Below, piece after piece: positions 33,176-45,056 of a stretch of DNA of 64,000 bases. Within the stretch, counting starts at the first letter, position 1, and every line of letters starts with the position of its first letter. This DNA is from Charina bottae (lineage: Eukaryota; Chordata; Lepidosauria; Squamata; Charinaidae). A model generated the notes under the pieces. It worked only from the letters and a program-made list of their open reading frames with translations. It did not search any database and was not told the DNA's origin. A program made the translations under genes and the position numbers. The stretch covers positions 84,267,798 through 84,331,797 of the forward strand of contig JALMGJ010000004.1 in NCBI GenBank assembly GCA_023362775.1. The letters are read 5' to 3'.

Positions 33176-36100
33176 GCTCATTCACAATTGCAATCGATGT
33201 GGTTTGATAAGAATCACCAAACCTGATAGATAATCCAGATAACCTGTTAGATTGGCAGATTTCTCATCCATACAGGTCTTGGTAATACAAACAAGAATTA
33301 CCCTCCTTTGTGCAATAGGGTTAGGATGAGCAGAGTCTTATTAGAGACAATTCTGGCAAATCACGAGAACAACTATCAAAAAGGATGAACAACAACAAAA
33401 CAAAACAAAAATGAAAAGAATGAGCCTATCCTCCCATGTTTCAATGAATAACCAAAAATACACAACTGCTGACATCCTGCTTCTACCAATCATATTACTG
33501 CTAGGGGTGCCTACATAAAACTTATCAAAGAATCAAGTAGATGGTTGTAAACTTTCCATCAGCTAATCACTACAATGTCATGAGAAGGTAAAGAGTTAAC
33601 AATATAAAAGGGTGAAATCATGATACCTTTCAATATCTCTGCTTTCTTGACATCAGTTGACCCAAAAACAGCTAAGTAGCCAATCACAACATTATACAAT
33701 TTACCCAACCTAACTAAATACACAAAAAACAAAATATCCAAACTTATATAACTCATTGATTTATGCCTCACCACATACTTTCAACATGACCAACAAATCT
33801 AAAAATAATTCAGTGGGATTCCCCATCTCATAACATACTAGAAGCAATAATGAAATGACTACAAAATAAAGTCCTTCCAAAAATATAGCCCTAAATATAG
33901 ACACACTGTGTAAATGATATTTTTGCCATAATTAGAAAAGAACAATCAGAACACACATAATAACAAAAGAACAATCAGAACAAAAGAACTAATCAATCAC
34001 ACATTTGATGGAAACTTCTTACAAAAGAAGATGATACCAGTGTAAAACTTCTTTGACAGCCTCATCAGCAGAGAAAACAATGGCACACTAGAAACTGAAG
34101 TTCATAGGAAAGCAATGCACACAACTCAAATCCCCAACTACAACATAGCAACCAACAGCACATAAAAGAGCTGTATAACAAAAATCTTATTCAGTTGAGG
34201 GTCTGGCAGTAATGTGGGATCATTTAATATCCTCCAAATAATTCAGAAATACCTCAAATAATTATGAGACTTAATCAGGATTATCATGTTTGGATCATTT
34301 ATGGATTAAAGTAAATGAAGATCCAAAGAGGATGGGGTGATTCTAAATTCTGCTGTGCTTATTGGTATCCTGATGTGACTGGTCATTGCCCACATCCATG
34401 CAGGAAATGAGAATGCCCTCAATAGCGGTGGGTGAGGTGGGGAGTGATAACTGTTGTATGGCTTAACATTTCCCAGTGAAGTGAATTTTGACTTGAACAC
34501 GCTAAAAATACAAACATACATGATGGAGATTATCTTAATGCAATACAATTAAAATACAATGCTTAGTCAGAGTTAAATCCTTTTGAGTTCAGTGTGGCTT
34601 ACTTCTCATTGCAGACTGTGAAACTAAAAATATACCTTTTTTCAGTACAAATGAAAATATTTTCCCATAATGCTTTTTAGAACCTAATAGTCATTAGTGT
34701 TTTCCTTTTACAGAGTTCTAATCACAATATCACACGAGAAATCCCAGTAAATGTCTTTGTTTCTAATGGCTAAAAATGTTGAACTACCCATGCAGTTGAT
34801 ACTTATTTTAAATGACAAGGTATGAAAGTGACACAGCATGAAAAACAGGGCTAGACTACAAGGGGACAATAAGTTATAAACATAAGGATAGGAGATCAAC
34901 TCATTCAAAAATCCTTTTCCGTTTTATACTAGCAATACACAAAGCCACAAAACAGAATAGTAAAGTATAGTAAAGATTAAATTAGACTTAGCATCTGTAG
35001 AGCTTACAAATTTCATACATCTATAACTAAGGTATTTCAGTTTGCATATAAAGAAATAAACATTCACCATCTCTTATTCTTAATTTAGAAATAAAGTTTT
35101 ATTTAAAGTTTCCATGAAAATTGAACATCTATAATGCATTTAACATGTGACATCAGAACAGAATCAATTAGCAATACAGTAGAAGAAAAGTTTTCTTTAA
35201 GAAGGGAAGGCAGAGCCTTTAACAAGCTCTGGATTTTTAACCCTGCTTTTTGATTTTAAGATTATCATAAACTAGTTAGAATACTCTTTTGTTTCTGTTC
35301 TTAATTATAACAGATATGCCTCTGAAGTTAATTGTGCTCATCAAAGATAGCATTTCCAGTATTTATAAATTAAATTAAATGCATTTATGAATAAATACAT
35401 TCTACTTACAGTCAAAATATGGCAAAATTAAGCATAACACAATAGGAAAACAAAATCAAAGCTGCATGTTCCAATATTCACTAATTTTATAAGAATATTA
35501 TAAGAAGCCCATTGTTATTTCATGTTGAGCTTACATGCTGCTAAACAGAATTTGGTCACATAACTATGTGGAATGTAATGCTTGAGTGCCAATCAGATAG
35601 TAAAAAGGAAGCATAACAATTGGGTAACTTGGAAGATTTGATTCAATAAGGAGTGAAATTAGCTTACTACATATGTCACTATAATGCTCACTGGAAAGTA
35701 AGACATGACTAGCTTTTTAAAACACACTTGACCTACATAGGCGTGTTTCCTCCTCATAGGGAACCTTATTAAACCAGCTCTATAGCAAGGCAGATGGCAA
35801 TGTATTAAAGTGGACCCAAGAGAAGACTCTGCAATATCTAGGCAATCCCAAGGTAGTGAGCCAGTTAGCCAACTTTATACTAATCTCCAGTCTCCAAATT
35901 AAGTTAATTGGCAACTAGATTTAGATTGTTTTGCCATTTGTTGTTTAAAGGTTGCTCTAGTTTGTTCATATATCATAATGACAAGAGCTTTGATGAAAGA
36001 GCATTATGACAGCACTTTATCCAATGAGGCTTTCTGCTGGTTTAACTGATATTTATCAAGGATTGTGAATGATACTGAGGCCACTGGCAGAGGTTCTGCT

Positions 36101-37860
36101 TTAGCCAGAAACTGAAAATTGCTAGCCATGCTCAAATATTCATCTTAGTCAGTGCAACCTCCAGTTGCAGGACTGTATGTAGCAAATATATGGGAATCTG
36201 AAATTCCAGCAAAATGTAGTTGAAATATAGGCATTACTGAGCTCCACAGAAAGCAATTGACCACCAAAGACTTGACCACAAATAATTTAAAAGCAGCAGG
36301 AACAGCTCTCCTCTTTTTGGGTAGAAGAACTTTAGGATTGCTGCAGCACTACTGACAGTGTTGTATGATCAATCAGTGTTGTATGATCAACAGCTGCTAA
36401 ACCTCTTTGTTCTGTATTTTTAAGATTGGTATGCTTCCATCATTTGCGTGACTTAAAATAGTTATTGTTGCTATCTACATATCCTGGGACAGCAATATTT
36501 TCATTAAAATCAACTTTTGTGGCTCCTTTCTTGGTTCCTTCTAGGATAAGTTGGCAATATTCAATACAAGAAAAATAAGATCTTAGGCTCCTTTTAATCC
36601 TCTTACTTAATTGTATTTTTGAGCATGCCACTTCCATTTCTTTGCAGGCATGAATTCATATATAACTACCCAGCACCTTAATAATACATAACAGGAATGA
36701 GACAATCCTGATAATTAGGAAGCAGCCAAGAGATAGAGGTGGGGAATGGCCATGCATGAGTTTCATAAAGAGAAGTTCATTTAGCCTTAGAGTGCCTTGT
36801 AGGGTCTCATAAAAGAAACCTCTAACATAGACTATGTTAAACTATCCAATGGCTCAGTTAAATTCCAAATAGTTTGCAGGAGTCAATGTTAGAAATTCTG
36901 TAGACCACTGTAGTTTACAACCTATTAGCAAGTTTCAAATAGCACAAATATTTGGTAAAGCTGTCTTAAGCCAAGTCTGTCTGAGCCAAGCTCAGCTGAG
37001 CAAAGCCAAACCTTTGCTCTTTGGATACCTGTTTATCCAGTAATCAGTAATTGAACCACTCAAGGTCATTAAAACAACTGAATGCTTATTCAGACTAAGA
37101 AGTAACATTTCTGTTATTCATAATTTGAATAAAGCGTGGCTAAGTTGTTCTGTAAAAGGGTAATCAGCTTGTTTCTCAGGAACAGCTGAGAATTTAGCAA
37201 CCCATTCCAAAGGATCTTGGCCTTGCAAGTTGTACAATTTAGCATGGTCCAAACATGAATATGACATTATGTGTAGTTCTTTTCATTTTGACAGGATTTT
37301 TCCTGTTACTTGGAATGCTAGGGCAAGTGTTAAAAAATATATTTTGATTGGACACACTCATCCACTGTACCATAATATTTATTGGGTCCTGACCTGTGTT
37401 TACAGTACAAGTATCCTTGTACTGCTTACTGAAATACAATTACCCCTTTCATAAACATGTACAGTATATGTACACAGAGGTATTTTTCCTTTCATGAGAT
37501 AAAAGTTGTTGTTTTTTCTTCCAAAGTGAGATTTACTATATTTTTTTGAAGAGCTATTAGAAATTTAAACACAATATAAGTATAAGAATCTATGGTTCTA
37601 ATATTATGGAAGAACAGATATTAATGGAGTTATTTTCCATTCAGTTGTTACCTAAATGACATTGTTAATAAAATCAATTTTTAATAATAAATACAGATTT
37701 TTCACATGGCCACTATTATATATTTGTATATAAATATATAAATTAATAAACCACGTAAAAAGGAAACAGAAGAGAAAGATGGAAAGAAAAAAAGAAGGGG
37801 GGGAAGGACACTATTTAAATCTCTGAACCAGTTTAAACAATGTATAGTAAGAGTTTAATG
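33176..37860. other. Long AT-rich stretch, nothing recognised
   Basis: A 4.7-kb stretch without recognisable repeats or exons. One short direct duplication, 'agtgttgtatgatcaa' twice, lies at about 36,357-36,392. Small ORFs (for example 34,306-34,548 minus and 37,230-37,454 plus) show no domain. It is probably mostly unique sequence or very old repeats. Confidence 0.4.
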
Positions 37861-37884
37861 TATTTTATATTTGTATCTGTACCA

Positions 37885-38116
37885 AAGAAAGTCGGAAGCT
37901 ATTCCTATTCTATTCTATTCTATTCTATTCTATTCTATTCTATTCTATTCTATTCTATTCTATTCTATTCTATTCTATTCTTCTTTTTTTCCTTTTCCTT
38001 TTCTGAACTCTGAAAAAGTTTGCTCTTTTTCTGATCTTTTCTTCTTAATTCTTTTTTTTTCTGTTTCTTTATATTTTATCTCTTGCTAAAACTTAATAAA
38101 GTTTTATGGAAAAAAC
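37885..38116 (+). mobile_element. 3' end of the L1-type family with an expanded ATTCT tract
   Basis: 'aaagtcggaagct' (about 37,888) matches 'aaagtcggaagtc' at 61,067, and the end 'ctaaaacttaataaagttttatggaaaaaa' matches 'ctttaaacttaataaaatttttattataaaaaaa' at 61,175-61,212. Between them the usual pyrimidine-rich 3' UTR is swollen by a (TTCTA)n array at 37,904-37,983. Only the last ~230 bp of the element are present. Confidence 0.7.
37904..37983. repeat. (TTCTA)n microsatellite
   Basis: About 15 copies of the pentamer ATTCT (complement AGAAT, a rotation of AATAG). AATAG-type repeats are reported as abundant in snake genomes. Here it sits inside a LINE-like 3' UTR. Confidence 0.95.
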
Positions 38117-38570
38117 CAATGTATATTAATTGAGCTTTGAGAAACTGTATATATTTTTCAGTATTCGGGCAAAATATAGAGTAGAATTAGAATCCATGCC
38201 TCTCTCTCTAGATAATGGCTCTTTAACAATACAATCACAAGAAAAACATATTACTGTATTGAAGATTTGGAAGCACAGGTCCAGCCATATATATGATAGA
38301 GAAGAGCATGATGGGAAGTTGATCTGTAGTCTTTATTCATCCATTCATTGTTATTTGCCATTATTTGCAAATGGACAAAAAGTCATCATTGACCCACTGG
38401 TCTTCAGTAAGAGATTACCTCTGAAAAATAACTGTTCATATTGCAAGACTCCATTTTGTTGTCATATCCTCAGGTTCCTAGCCAGCATCAATATCATTGT
38501 ATTCCTTTGTGAATTTGTCTTATCTGCTTTAAAGCCAAGCCTACTTCACTCTAAAGCTGGATTTGAGTAA

Positions 38571-38700
38571 TATTCTGGAGGTGACGGACTCAACCATGGG
38601 GAATCTGGGGATGGTGACGGCCAACAGGAAGCTCTGGCGTGGGCTGGTCCATGAAGTCACGAAGAGTCGGAAGCGACTGAATGAATAAACAACAACAAAT
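38571..38700 (+). mobile_element. RTE/BovB 3' end, 5'-truncated
   Basis: 'aatattctggaggtgacggactcaaccatggggaatctggggatggtgacggcc...gaagtcacgaagagtcgg' and a 'aataaacaacaacaaat' tail match the copy at 12.36-12.50 kb nearly base for base. Only about the last 40 codons and tail remain. Confidence 0.85.
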
Positions 38701-39664
38701 AGCTAACTGAAATGGCTGCTTTTTTTGTAAAAAATGCCAGCAGGTGGCACTATGTAGATTAAATGCATTGAGTGCCCATACATTAAATAAGTGCTACTGT
38801 ATATACTGTAAACATTTTAAATAAAAAGTTTAAACAAATATCAGTTTCACTTTACAGTTGTTGATGGACAGTGTTTTTTTTTATCATGAAAAGAGTTAGT
38901 ACCAGCCTAGTACTAACTTGCTTTTCCACTATGTCTCACAGGAAGCAATTTGTTCCATTTATGAGTTCTTTATGCTCTCCTTGACATACAGGGAAACTTC
39001 ACGTCAGCGCATCCTTCCCTTCTTATCAATAGAGCTTACAACCAGATATAACCCTGTTCCATAACTTCCATTCTATCAGGTTTCTATAACACTGTATCTA
39101 TGGTATGTTTTCTTCTAACATCAGGCTGTACAATTCTCCCATTTGGGTCAAAACTTCTATAATTTGCATATAATAATGTATACAGTTTCATCCTTGCCTT
39201 TTTTGTGCAATGTGCAGAAACCCCTGTGATCTTTATTCACTGACAAAACTCATTTCCTAAATCTACATTGTATTGCATTGTACAGTTACACCTTTTCACA
39301 CTATTTCTTCTAAGGATGATTTTTCTCAAACTGGATGCTCCTTGTTTCTTGTTGGCTTTTCACCTGGAATAGTTTAACAGCTTCTCTATTACCTTTATGA
39401 TAGTACATGCTTGTAGTCTGATACCATCCTGGTCCAAATGCATCCTGACCTTTTTGTACACACCTGGCTTGTCCCAAAAAGTATCCCAGTGCCTTACATA
39501 TCCAAATTTTCATCTTATCCACAAACTAACACTACCCAAATGGGACCCTGCACATGGAAAAGATAGTATTTTTGTTATGTTTACAATAAGAACAAATTGC
39601 TGTTATAGTGAATTGTAATGAAACATGATCCACTACATAGGAGAAGGAGTTGATACCTTATATG
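38701..39664. other. Unassigned DNA
   Basis: Nothing recognised. The short ORFs at 39,310-39,618 on both strands have no domain. Confidence 0.4.
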
Positions 39665-40560
39665 GCAAGAAATTATAGAATAATAGAATTGGAAGGAGCC
39701 ATATACTGTAGGCTTATCAATTCCAATTCCCTGCTCAGTGTAGGAATCCAATTTAAAGCATTCCTGACAGAGGGCTTCTTAGGTTCCACTTGAACACATC
39801 TAGTGAAGGAGAGCTTACCATCTCTTTGGGTAATTGGTTCCACTGTCAAATTGTTCTTACTATTGGGATTTTTTCCCCCTTCACATTCATTCAGATTCTG
39901 CCTCCTAGTAACTTATCACAGAGAGAACATGTCTTTTTTAATGTCACATTTCTTTAGCATGATGTCCATTCAGATATTTGAAATTGTTATCATATCCCTC
40001 CTCAGTGTTCTTTTCTCAGGAATAAGCCTACGTAGTTTCTTCAGCCTCACTTCATTGAACCTAGTTTTAGTCCCTTGTTCATCCTCACTGCCCTTCTCTG
40101 AACCTGTTCCAATTTCTCTGTATCCTTTTAAAGTGAGGTGCCCATAAGTGGACACAGTACTTGCAGTGGGATATGAAAAGAAGCAGAATAAGGTGGAACT
40201 ATTATTTTAGTGATGCTGAAACTATACTTCTGTTGATCTAGCCTAAAATTGCTTTCTTTACTGACACATCACATTGTTAACTTGTCTTTGGTTTGCCATC
40301 AACCATTATTCAAAGTTTTTGTTTTCAGAAGTAATTTATCCCCATCTGATATCATTTTGATTTTGTATCCTAAGTGAAGAACTTTGCACTTGTCTCTGTT
40401 ATTTGCAACTCCTCTCAATCAACATCATATTGAATTTTATTTCTGACTACCAGGATACCATATACTCCAACCAATTATGTGACATCTGCTAAGCATTCTC
40501 TCCTAAGTGTGCTGCTTGATATTCATTTGCTGAAAATACTAATTTTCATTTCCTGAGTTG
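39665..40560 (-). mobile_element. CR1 LINE 3' region (minus), old
   Basis: Blocks in the order expected of a CR1 3' region read backwards: 'ttatagaataatagaattggaagga' (terminal ATTCTAT-type repeats), 'ttggttccactgtcaaattgttcttac', 'catatccctcctcagtg..cttttctcaggaataa', 'cagcctcacttcattg', 'cctgttccaatttctctg', 'aagtgaggtgcccata' and 'ttgatctagcctaaaattgc'. The ORF at 39,803-40,147 is an antisense by-product. Heavily diverged, so an ancient insertion. Confidence 0.8.
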
Positions 40561-40915
40561 CCCAATGCATATGTTTGTAGCAGGGCTACAAACTAACACT
40601 GCTGGGCATTAAAAATAGTAATAGGCTTTGACTTCTGGTGACTTCAGAAACACATCTATTTAGTTTTCTTGGCAGTAATAGAGAAAGGATTTGAAGTTGC
40701 CTTTTTCTAGGATTCTTTTTTTCAATTGCCTACTATCCTGGGCATATCCCATCTTTATAATATAGATAACAGATATACGTAGAACATAATGTGATGGGCG
40801 GTGGGGTTTTCTGTCTCTCCTGCAGTCATTCTGTCTCACATTCCCTTCCAGTATGCAGCAGGAACATGGCTGTTTCCTGTGCTGCTTAGATAATAATATC
40901 GTAACTCTAAAATCT
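40561..40915. other. Unassigned DNA
   Basis: Nothing recognised. Confidence 0.4.
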
Positions 40916-41172
40916 AGGAAAGGAAAGGAAAGGAAAGGAAAGGAAAGGAAAGGAAAGGAAAGGAAAGGAAAGGAAAGGAAAGGAAAGGAAAGGGGTAAGG
41001 GGTAAGGGGTAAGGGGTAAGGGGTAAGGGGTAAGGGGTAAGGGGTAAGGGGTAAGGGGTAAGGGGTAAGGGGTAAGGGGTAAGGGGTAAGGGGTAAGGGG
41101 TAAGGGGTAAGGGGAAAGGAAAGGAAAGGAAAGGAAAGGAAAGGAAAGGAAAGGAAAGGAAAGGAAAGGAAA
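40916..41172. repeat. Compound array: (AAAGG)n - (GGGGTAA)17 - (AAAGG)n
   Basis: Left pentamer block 40,916-40,991; heptamer block 40,992-41,110, exactly 119 bp or 17 copies of GGGGTAA; right pentamer block 41,111-41,172. The G-rich strand is the plus strand and each heptamer supplies a run of four G. The minus strand reads as repeating Pro-Leu-Thr-Pro-Tyr-Pro-Leu, an artefact of the 7-bp unit. Confidence 0.95.
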
Positions 41173-44100
41173 ATTGTTCCAAAAGTCATCATTGGTCTTG
41201 CCGTAGGCATCTTTGCATGGAATTGGCAGATAAAGTGAAAAAAACTGGCATCTTTACCTACTGCTGCTTTCAGGCCACAGACATACATATGTATGCTGGA
41301 GAAAAAGAAGAATGCATATGATGATTCACCAAGGACAACAGAAGAAGGTAGAATGGAAGAAAAGAAAAGGGAAGTAGAGCATTAAGTTTAGCTCCAGGTG
41401 GTGGTGAAGCTGCTGAGCAAAAAATAAAACAAACTCTCTCAATGACTACTCTCTGTGTCTGCTCTTATGCAGCACAGAAATAATATGCTCTCAAGAGAAT
41501 ATTAGTCCTTTAAGCAAACAAACAGAACACACATCTATTGCTTTATCAGAAGAATGTTAAACCTACGTATGTAATGCCTGCCCCTTGCTTTCTATGTCCT
41601 CAGCCACATTATTGAGAATGCATTATAGATCATATGCTCAGCCAGAATTGTATTAGAAGAAGAGGTAAAACACTACTTTAAAATTGGAATGGCTAAATAT
41701 GAATTTAAGCTGCATCCATTACAGTCTGGGGATTAGATGAAGGCAACATCATGAAAATATGTCCCTTATTAGTGGGGCATCTTCATGTTGCAGTTGGAAG
41801 GATGTGAGTCTGAATCCCAAGGCAAACAGGTGTAAGGAAGATATCAGGGAGTTCTTCACTTCTCCTTATTCATCATTACAACTTCCTATTTTCTCTTCAC
41901 AATAGACCAATAGCCTTTTTTGTTGTTCTTTTATCCCAAATTCCCTTATATTTTGAATTCTGCACCAACCTCATTTGATTCTGAATGTTAGTCTTTCTGA
42001 CTCTATCTACTTACACTTTCTGATAACTTGAGCTATCAGTTTGTATTCTTCCATAGTTATCAGCCCCAGCTTCCAGTTACTATACATCTTCAGTACGTCT
42101 TGCTTCTCAGTTAGTCAGTGAGCACACTTTTCATCCATATAGACTTCTTAAGACTTTGCCCATTTTTCCTTCTCATGTGGAATTGCTTGTGCTTCTGGTT
42201 TCAACATCTCATTTTTTAGAATTTCCCATCCCTCTTTAACTTGTTTATTCTTCAGGATTTCAAGCTCTGTATACTGCCCAATTTTTGCCTAGTTCATTAA
42301 AATCTGCCTTCCTGAAGATCAAGGTATATGACTGACTTATCTTAGCTTTTTCCACCATTGAGCAATGAAAGTATTTTGGTAGTCTGAATAAATCAAGTTA
42401 CTGTTGTTAAAGTGAAGGTTTCAAGCCATTTTTATAAAGAACCGTTTCTATAATAGAAGCAGTTTGCTAACCATTAATGTTCACCTAATGTTTGGAAGAT
42501 GATTGGCACTTGTTTGGCAGATGATTCCTAACATCTTCCAATGTAAATGTTCAATCACCTGAATTCATTCCTTGCTTCCCATTTCTCCATCCTGGCATTT
42601 TATGGAGAAACAAAAGCTTAATGTAATCTCCCCCCCCCCCTCTGCATTCAAGGTTCAGCTTTTCTGCATAGTCAGACAAACTGCCTAACAAGTATCCCTT
42701 CAAAGGGTGATTATATGAATCACCCCTATTTTGATTTAGATTGGAGATCTCAGATTCAAAAGGGCCATGATTTGAATCAAGCTCATGATTCAAGGGCAAA
42801 CCTATTTCATTCAAGCACCTTCAAGATTCAATTTGAAAGAAAGATTACCAAAATCTATAATGGGGAAGCTTCAAAATGCCTGCAGTACCTTCATTTTTCT
42901 TTCAGAATGAAATGTGTTTCATCTGGGGGTGATAAAAATAGCAGAGATGGTAGACCCTTTAGAAGACATTCACCCTGCTAACTTTCAGCTAGATAGCTTC
43001 AAGGTTTTCACCACAATAAATTTTTGAAGTATTATCCCTGATCCTCTTTTAAGGGCTGAGATAGTATGAATAAGAAAAGGATAGCATAGCAATCTCCAAA
43101 TAGTCAAGCAAAAAGTATATCAAGAAGATTAACTGAAACAATGGAGAAAGAGTACTAAAATAAAAATAAAATAAGTTTTAAAACTAAGCTCTTAGTTCTC
43201 CATGTGCTTTTTGGAAGATACCAGGCATGCATGACAGAATTATGTCATCATGTCAGTTGATCTACCTTGTAGACTGGTATGTATATATGTATGTAGGTAT
43301 ATATCTGTGTGTGTATGTATGTGTGTGTGTGTGTGTATACACACACACACAGAGTGTATATATATTTATACACACACACACACACACCAGTCATCACTGG
43401 GTTTTCTGGGGAGCCAGAAGATTTAGTATAAATAGATTAGAAGCTTGGCTCCACCTGGAAAGAATTTTCTTATAATTTGTGTTGGTGGATTTCCTAGCTC
43501 AGCAAGGCACTTTCTCAAGGTTTGGTCATTCCTGGAAGGACATGTTTATATCAGAATTCTACTTTGGTAGCAATAGTTTACGCTACTAAGTTAGAAGATG
43601 CAATATTAGAGTCTGTCATGGTAAGATACAATGCCATGGAGATAGTGAAGTCAAAGAGAAATGTAACTTTCATATCTCTGCCCCTTCCTGTTCCTCAAAG
43701 CAGAAAATGTTTGGGGCAAAAACTGTAACTGTTAATGTGGTACTCATTCAGACTTTCAAGAAACTTTAACCTGCCCCAATTATGCAGAATGTAAAAGTAA
43801 GAATTGATCTAAGAGCACATATTAGACTTTTCATATTCAGAGTGCTAAGAGCTGAGTTGTACTCCCATTTTTGTTGGCAGAAGAAGTACAGAAGTGTAAC
43901 TTTCCAGTAGCTTACGTGAAAGTGAAGTTAAGGCCTTCTATATTCAAGAAGTTGAAAGTTAAGAAAGTGAATGATGTCCAAATCAATGTTAATGTTGCCA
44001 CTCAAAAGTAGCATGGATAGGCAGAGTATTTAATGAAGTGATAAAAGTAATTGGCAAGCTACTCACATTAATGCCAGGAACCCATCCTATTATTCATAGT

Positions 44101-44415
44101 TTTCCTCCACTCCGATTCTCAATCTATGGATCTGAAGTCACAACACTGTGTATTGCTGAAACATCAAAAAAGGTACTGAATATGTAAGTGACTTTGCAGT
44201 GCTGTTGCAAATATAGTTGCCTTGCCAGCTGGCAGAACTCAGACATTCCCAATATATGCCCTGAGCAGACTGCAGATTTAGAATCCACATTTTCATGAGG
44301 GAGAGATGGCCTTTGTCATGTAGGCACAAGAAATAGCTCCCTCCCTCAGTGAAAGTAGAACATTTTCACCATTTACAAAGGCAGAACTGAGAAAGGAACA
44401 AAAGGAAAAGTTGTA
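41173..44415. other. Mostly unassigned DNA, possible CR1-related piece
   Basis: 'gaatttcccatccctctttaacttg...cccaatttttgcctagttcattaaaatctgccttcctgaagatcaaggtatatg' (about 42,218-42,330) resembles a CR1-associated segment common in reptiles (from memory, low certainty). A C10 run lies at about 42,630. No gene was recognised. The ORFs at 42,551-42,981 on opposite strands overlap and lack domains. Confidence 0.35.
43305..43388. repeat. (TG)n facing (CA)n, hairpin-capable
   Basis: A TG tract (43,321-43,336) is followed at once by 'tatacacacacacacac' and, after 'agagtgtatatatatttata', by a second CA tract (43,370-43,388). The TG and CA blocks are complementary, so the strand can fold on itself. 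Confidence 0.9.
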
Positions 44416-44586
44416 CAGTGAGGCAGAAGGGCAACTAGGGTCTGTGTCACCTGGGGCAAACATGGATTTTGTGCCCCCCCAGGAAACATTCAGTATACAA
44501 ATACTATTTTGGCACCCCCCAGCATGGTGCCCAGGACACATGCCCTGCTTGCCCCCCCCCCCCCCAGTTGCAGCCCTGCAGTGTGG
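44416..44586. mobile_element. hAT-like MITE, 155 bp, 8-bp target duplication (1 mismatch)
   Basis: Termini CAGAAGGGCAACTAGGG and (complement of right end) CAGGGCTGCAACTGGGG are imperfect inverted repeats. Flanks are CAGTGAGG (44,416-44,423) and CAGTGTGG (44,579-44,586). Element 44,424-44,578. The interior is rich in C-runs ('ccccccccccccc' near 44,553-44,565). No coding capacity. Confidence 0.6.
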
Positions 44587-44780
44587 CTAAGAAAAGAGGA
44601 AACCAAAGTTGTTCCCCTGGGCTTCAGATTCAAGTTGAAATTTTCAGGAAAATGGAAAATCCATGTAAAAGGAATCAGGGCTCTATTTCAAGCAAAATAG
44701 ATATTTCTGTGTAAAGTGTTATACTTCCTATCTGGGATTCCCATTAGATTCCTCCCTTCCTTCTGTAATGCTATAAGTCT

Positions 44781-44822
<42 letters not shown>
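44781..44822. repeat. (ATC)n microsatellite
   Basis: About 14 uninterrupted ATC/TCA copies. The plus frame reads as poly-Ser. Confidence 0.95.
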
Positions 44823-44824
<2 letters not shown>

Positions 44825-44929
44825 GGGCAGCTCATGAAAGAATGATGAAATCATGGGGAAGAAGCCATAAAAACCAGAACACAACTTCCAGAAAGCCAAA
44901 GGCAAACACTCCTCCACACATCAGCATTC

Positions 44930-45056
44930 ATCTTTACTGGGATCCAGCCTTATCCTAACTCAAGGCTTGTGGAAAAAGCCAGTTCTTCAAGGCTTTCTGG
45001 AAGGCTAGGAGGGTTGGGGCCTGCTGGATCTCATGGGGAACAACATTCCACAGGAT
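44930..45056 (-). pseudogene. L2-like ORF C-terminus remnant (minus)
   Basis: The minus strand reads LWNVVPHEIQQAPTLLAFQK, then ALKNWLFPQALS and a stop. It corresponds to the LWNILPPE ... FRKELKTWFCRLAWE end of the intact L2, or to the similar end of a related LINE. No 3' block is attached. The DNA to its right (45,057-45,420) was not recognised. Confidence 0.7.

Noticed and set aside
37904..37983. CRISPR-like or other repeat-spacer array
   Set aside because: All tandem arrays here are contiguous microsatellites without spacers, in eukaryotic DNA.
38130..38570. 146-codon plus ORF
   Set aside because: No recognisable domain; it begins just after a LINE end and stops just before a BovB end, with composition like the flanks. 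Possibly chance.
40992..41110. Interstitial telomere
   Set aside because: The unit is GGGGTAA, 7 bp, not the vertebrate TTAGGG hexamer.
40907..41288. Minus-strand ORFs of 91 and 124 codons with a repeating PLTPYPL and SFPFL pattern
   Set aside because: They are the translation of the GGGGTAA and AAAGG arrays, not a repeat protein.
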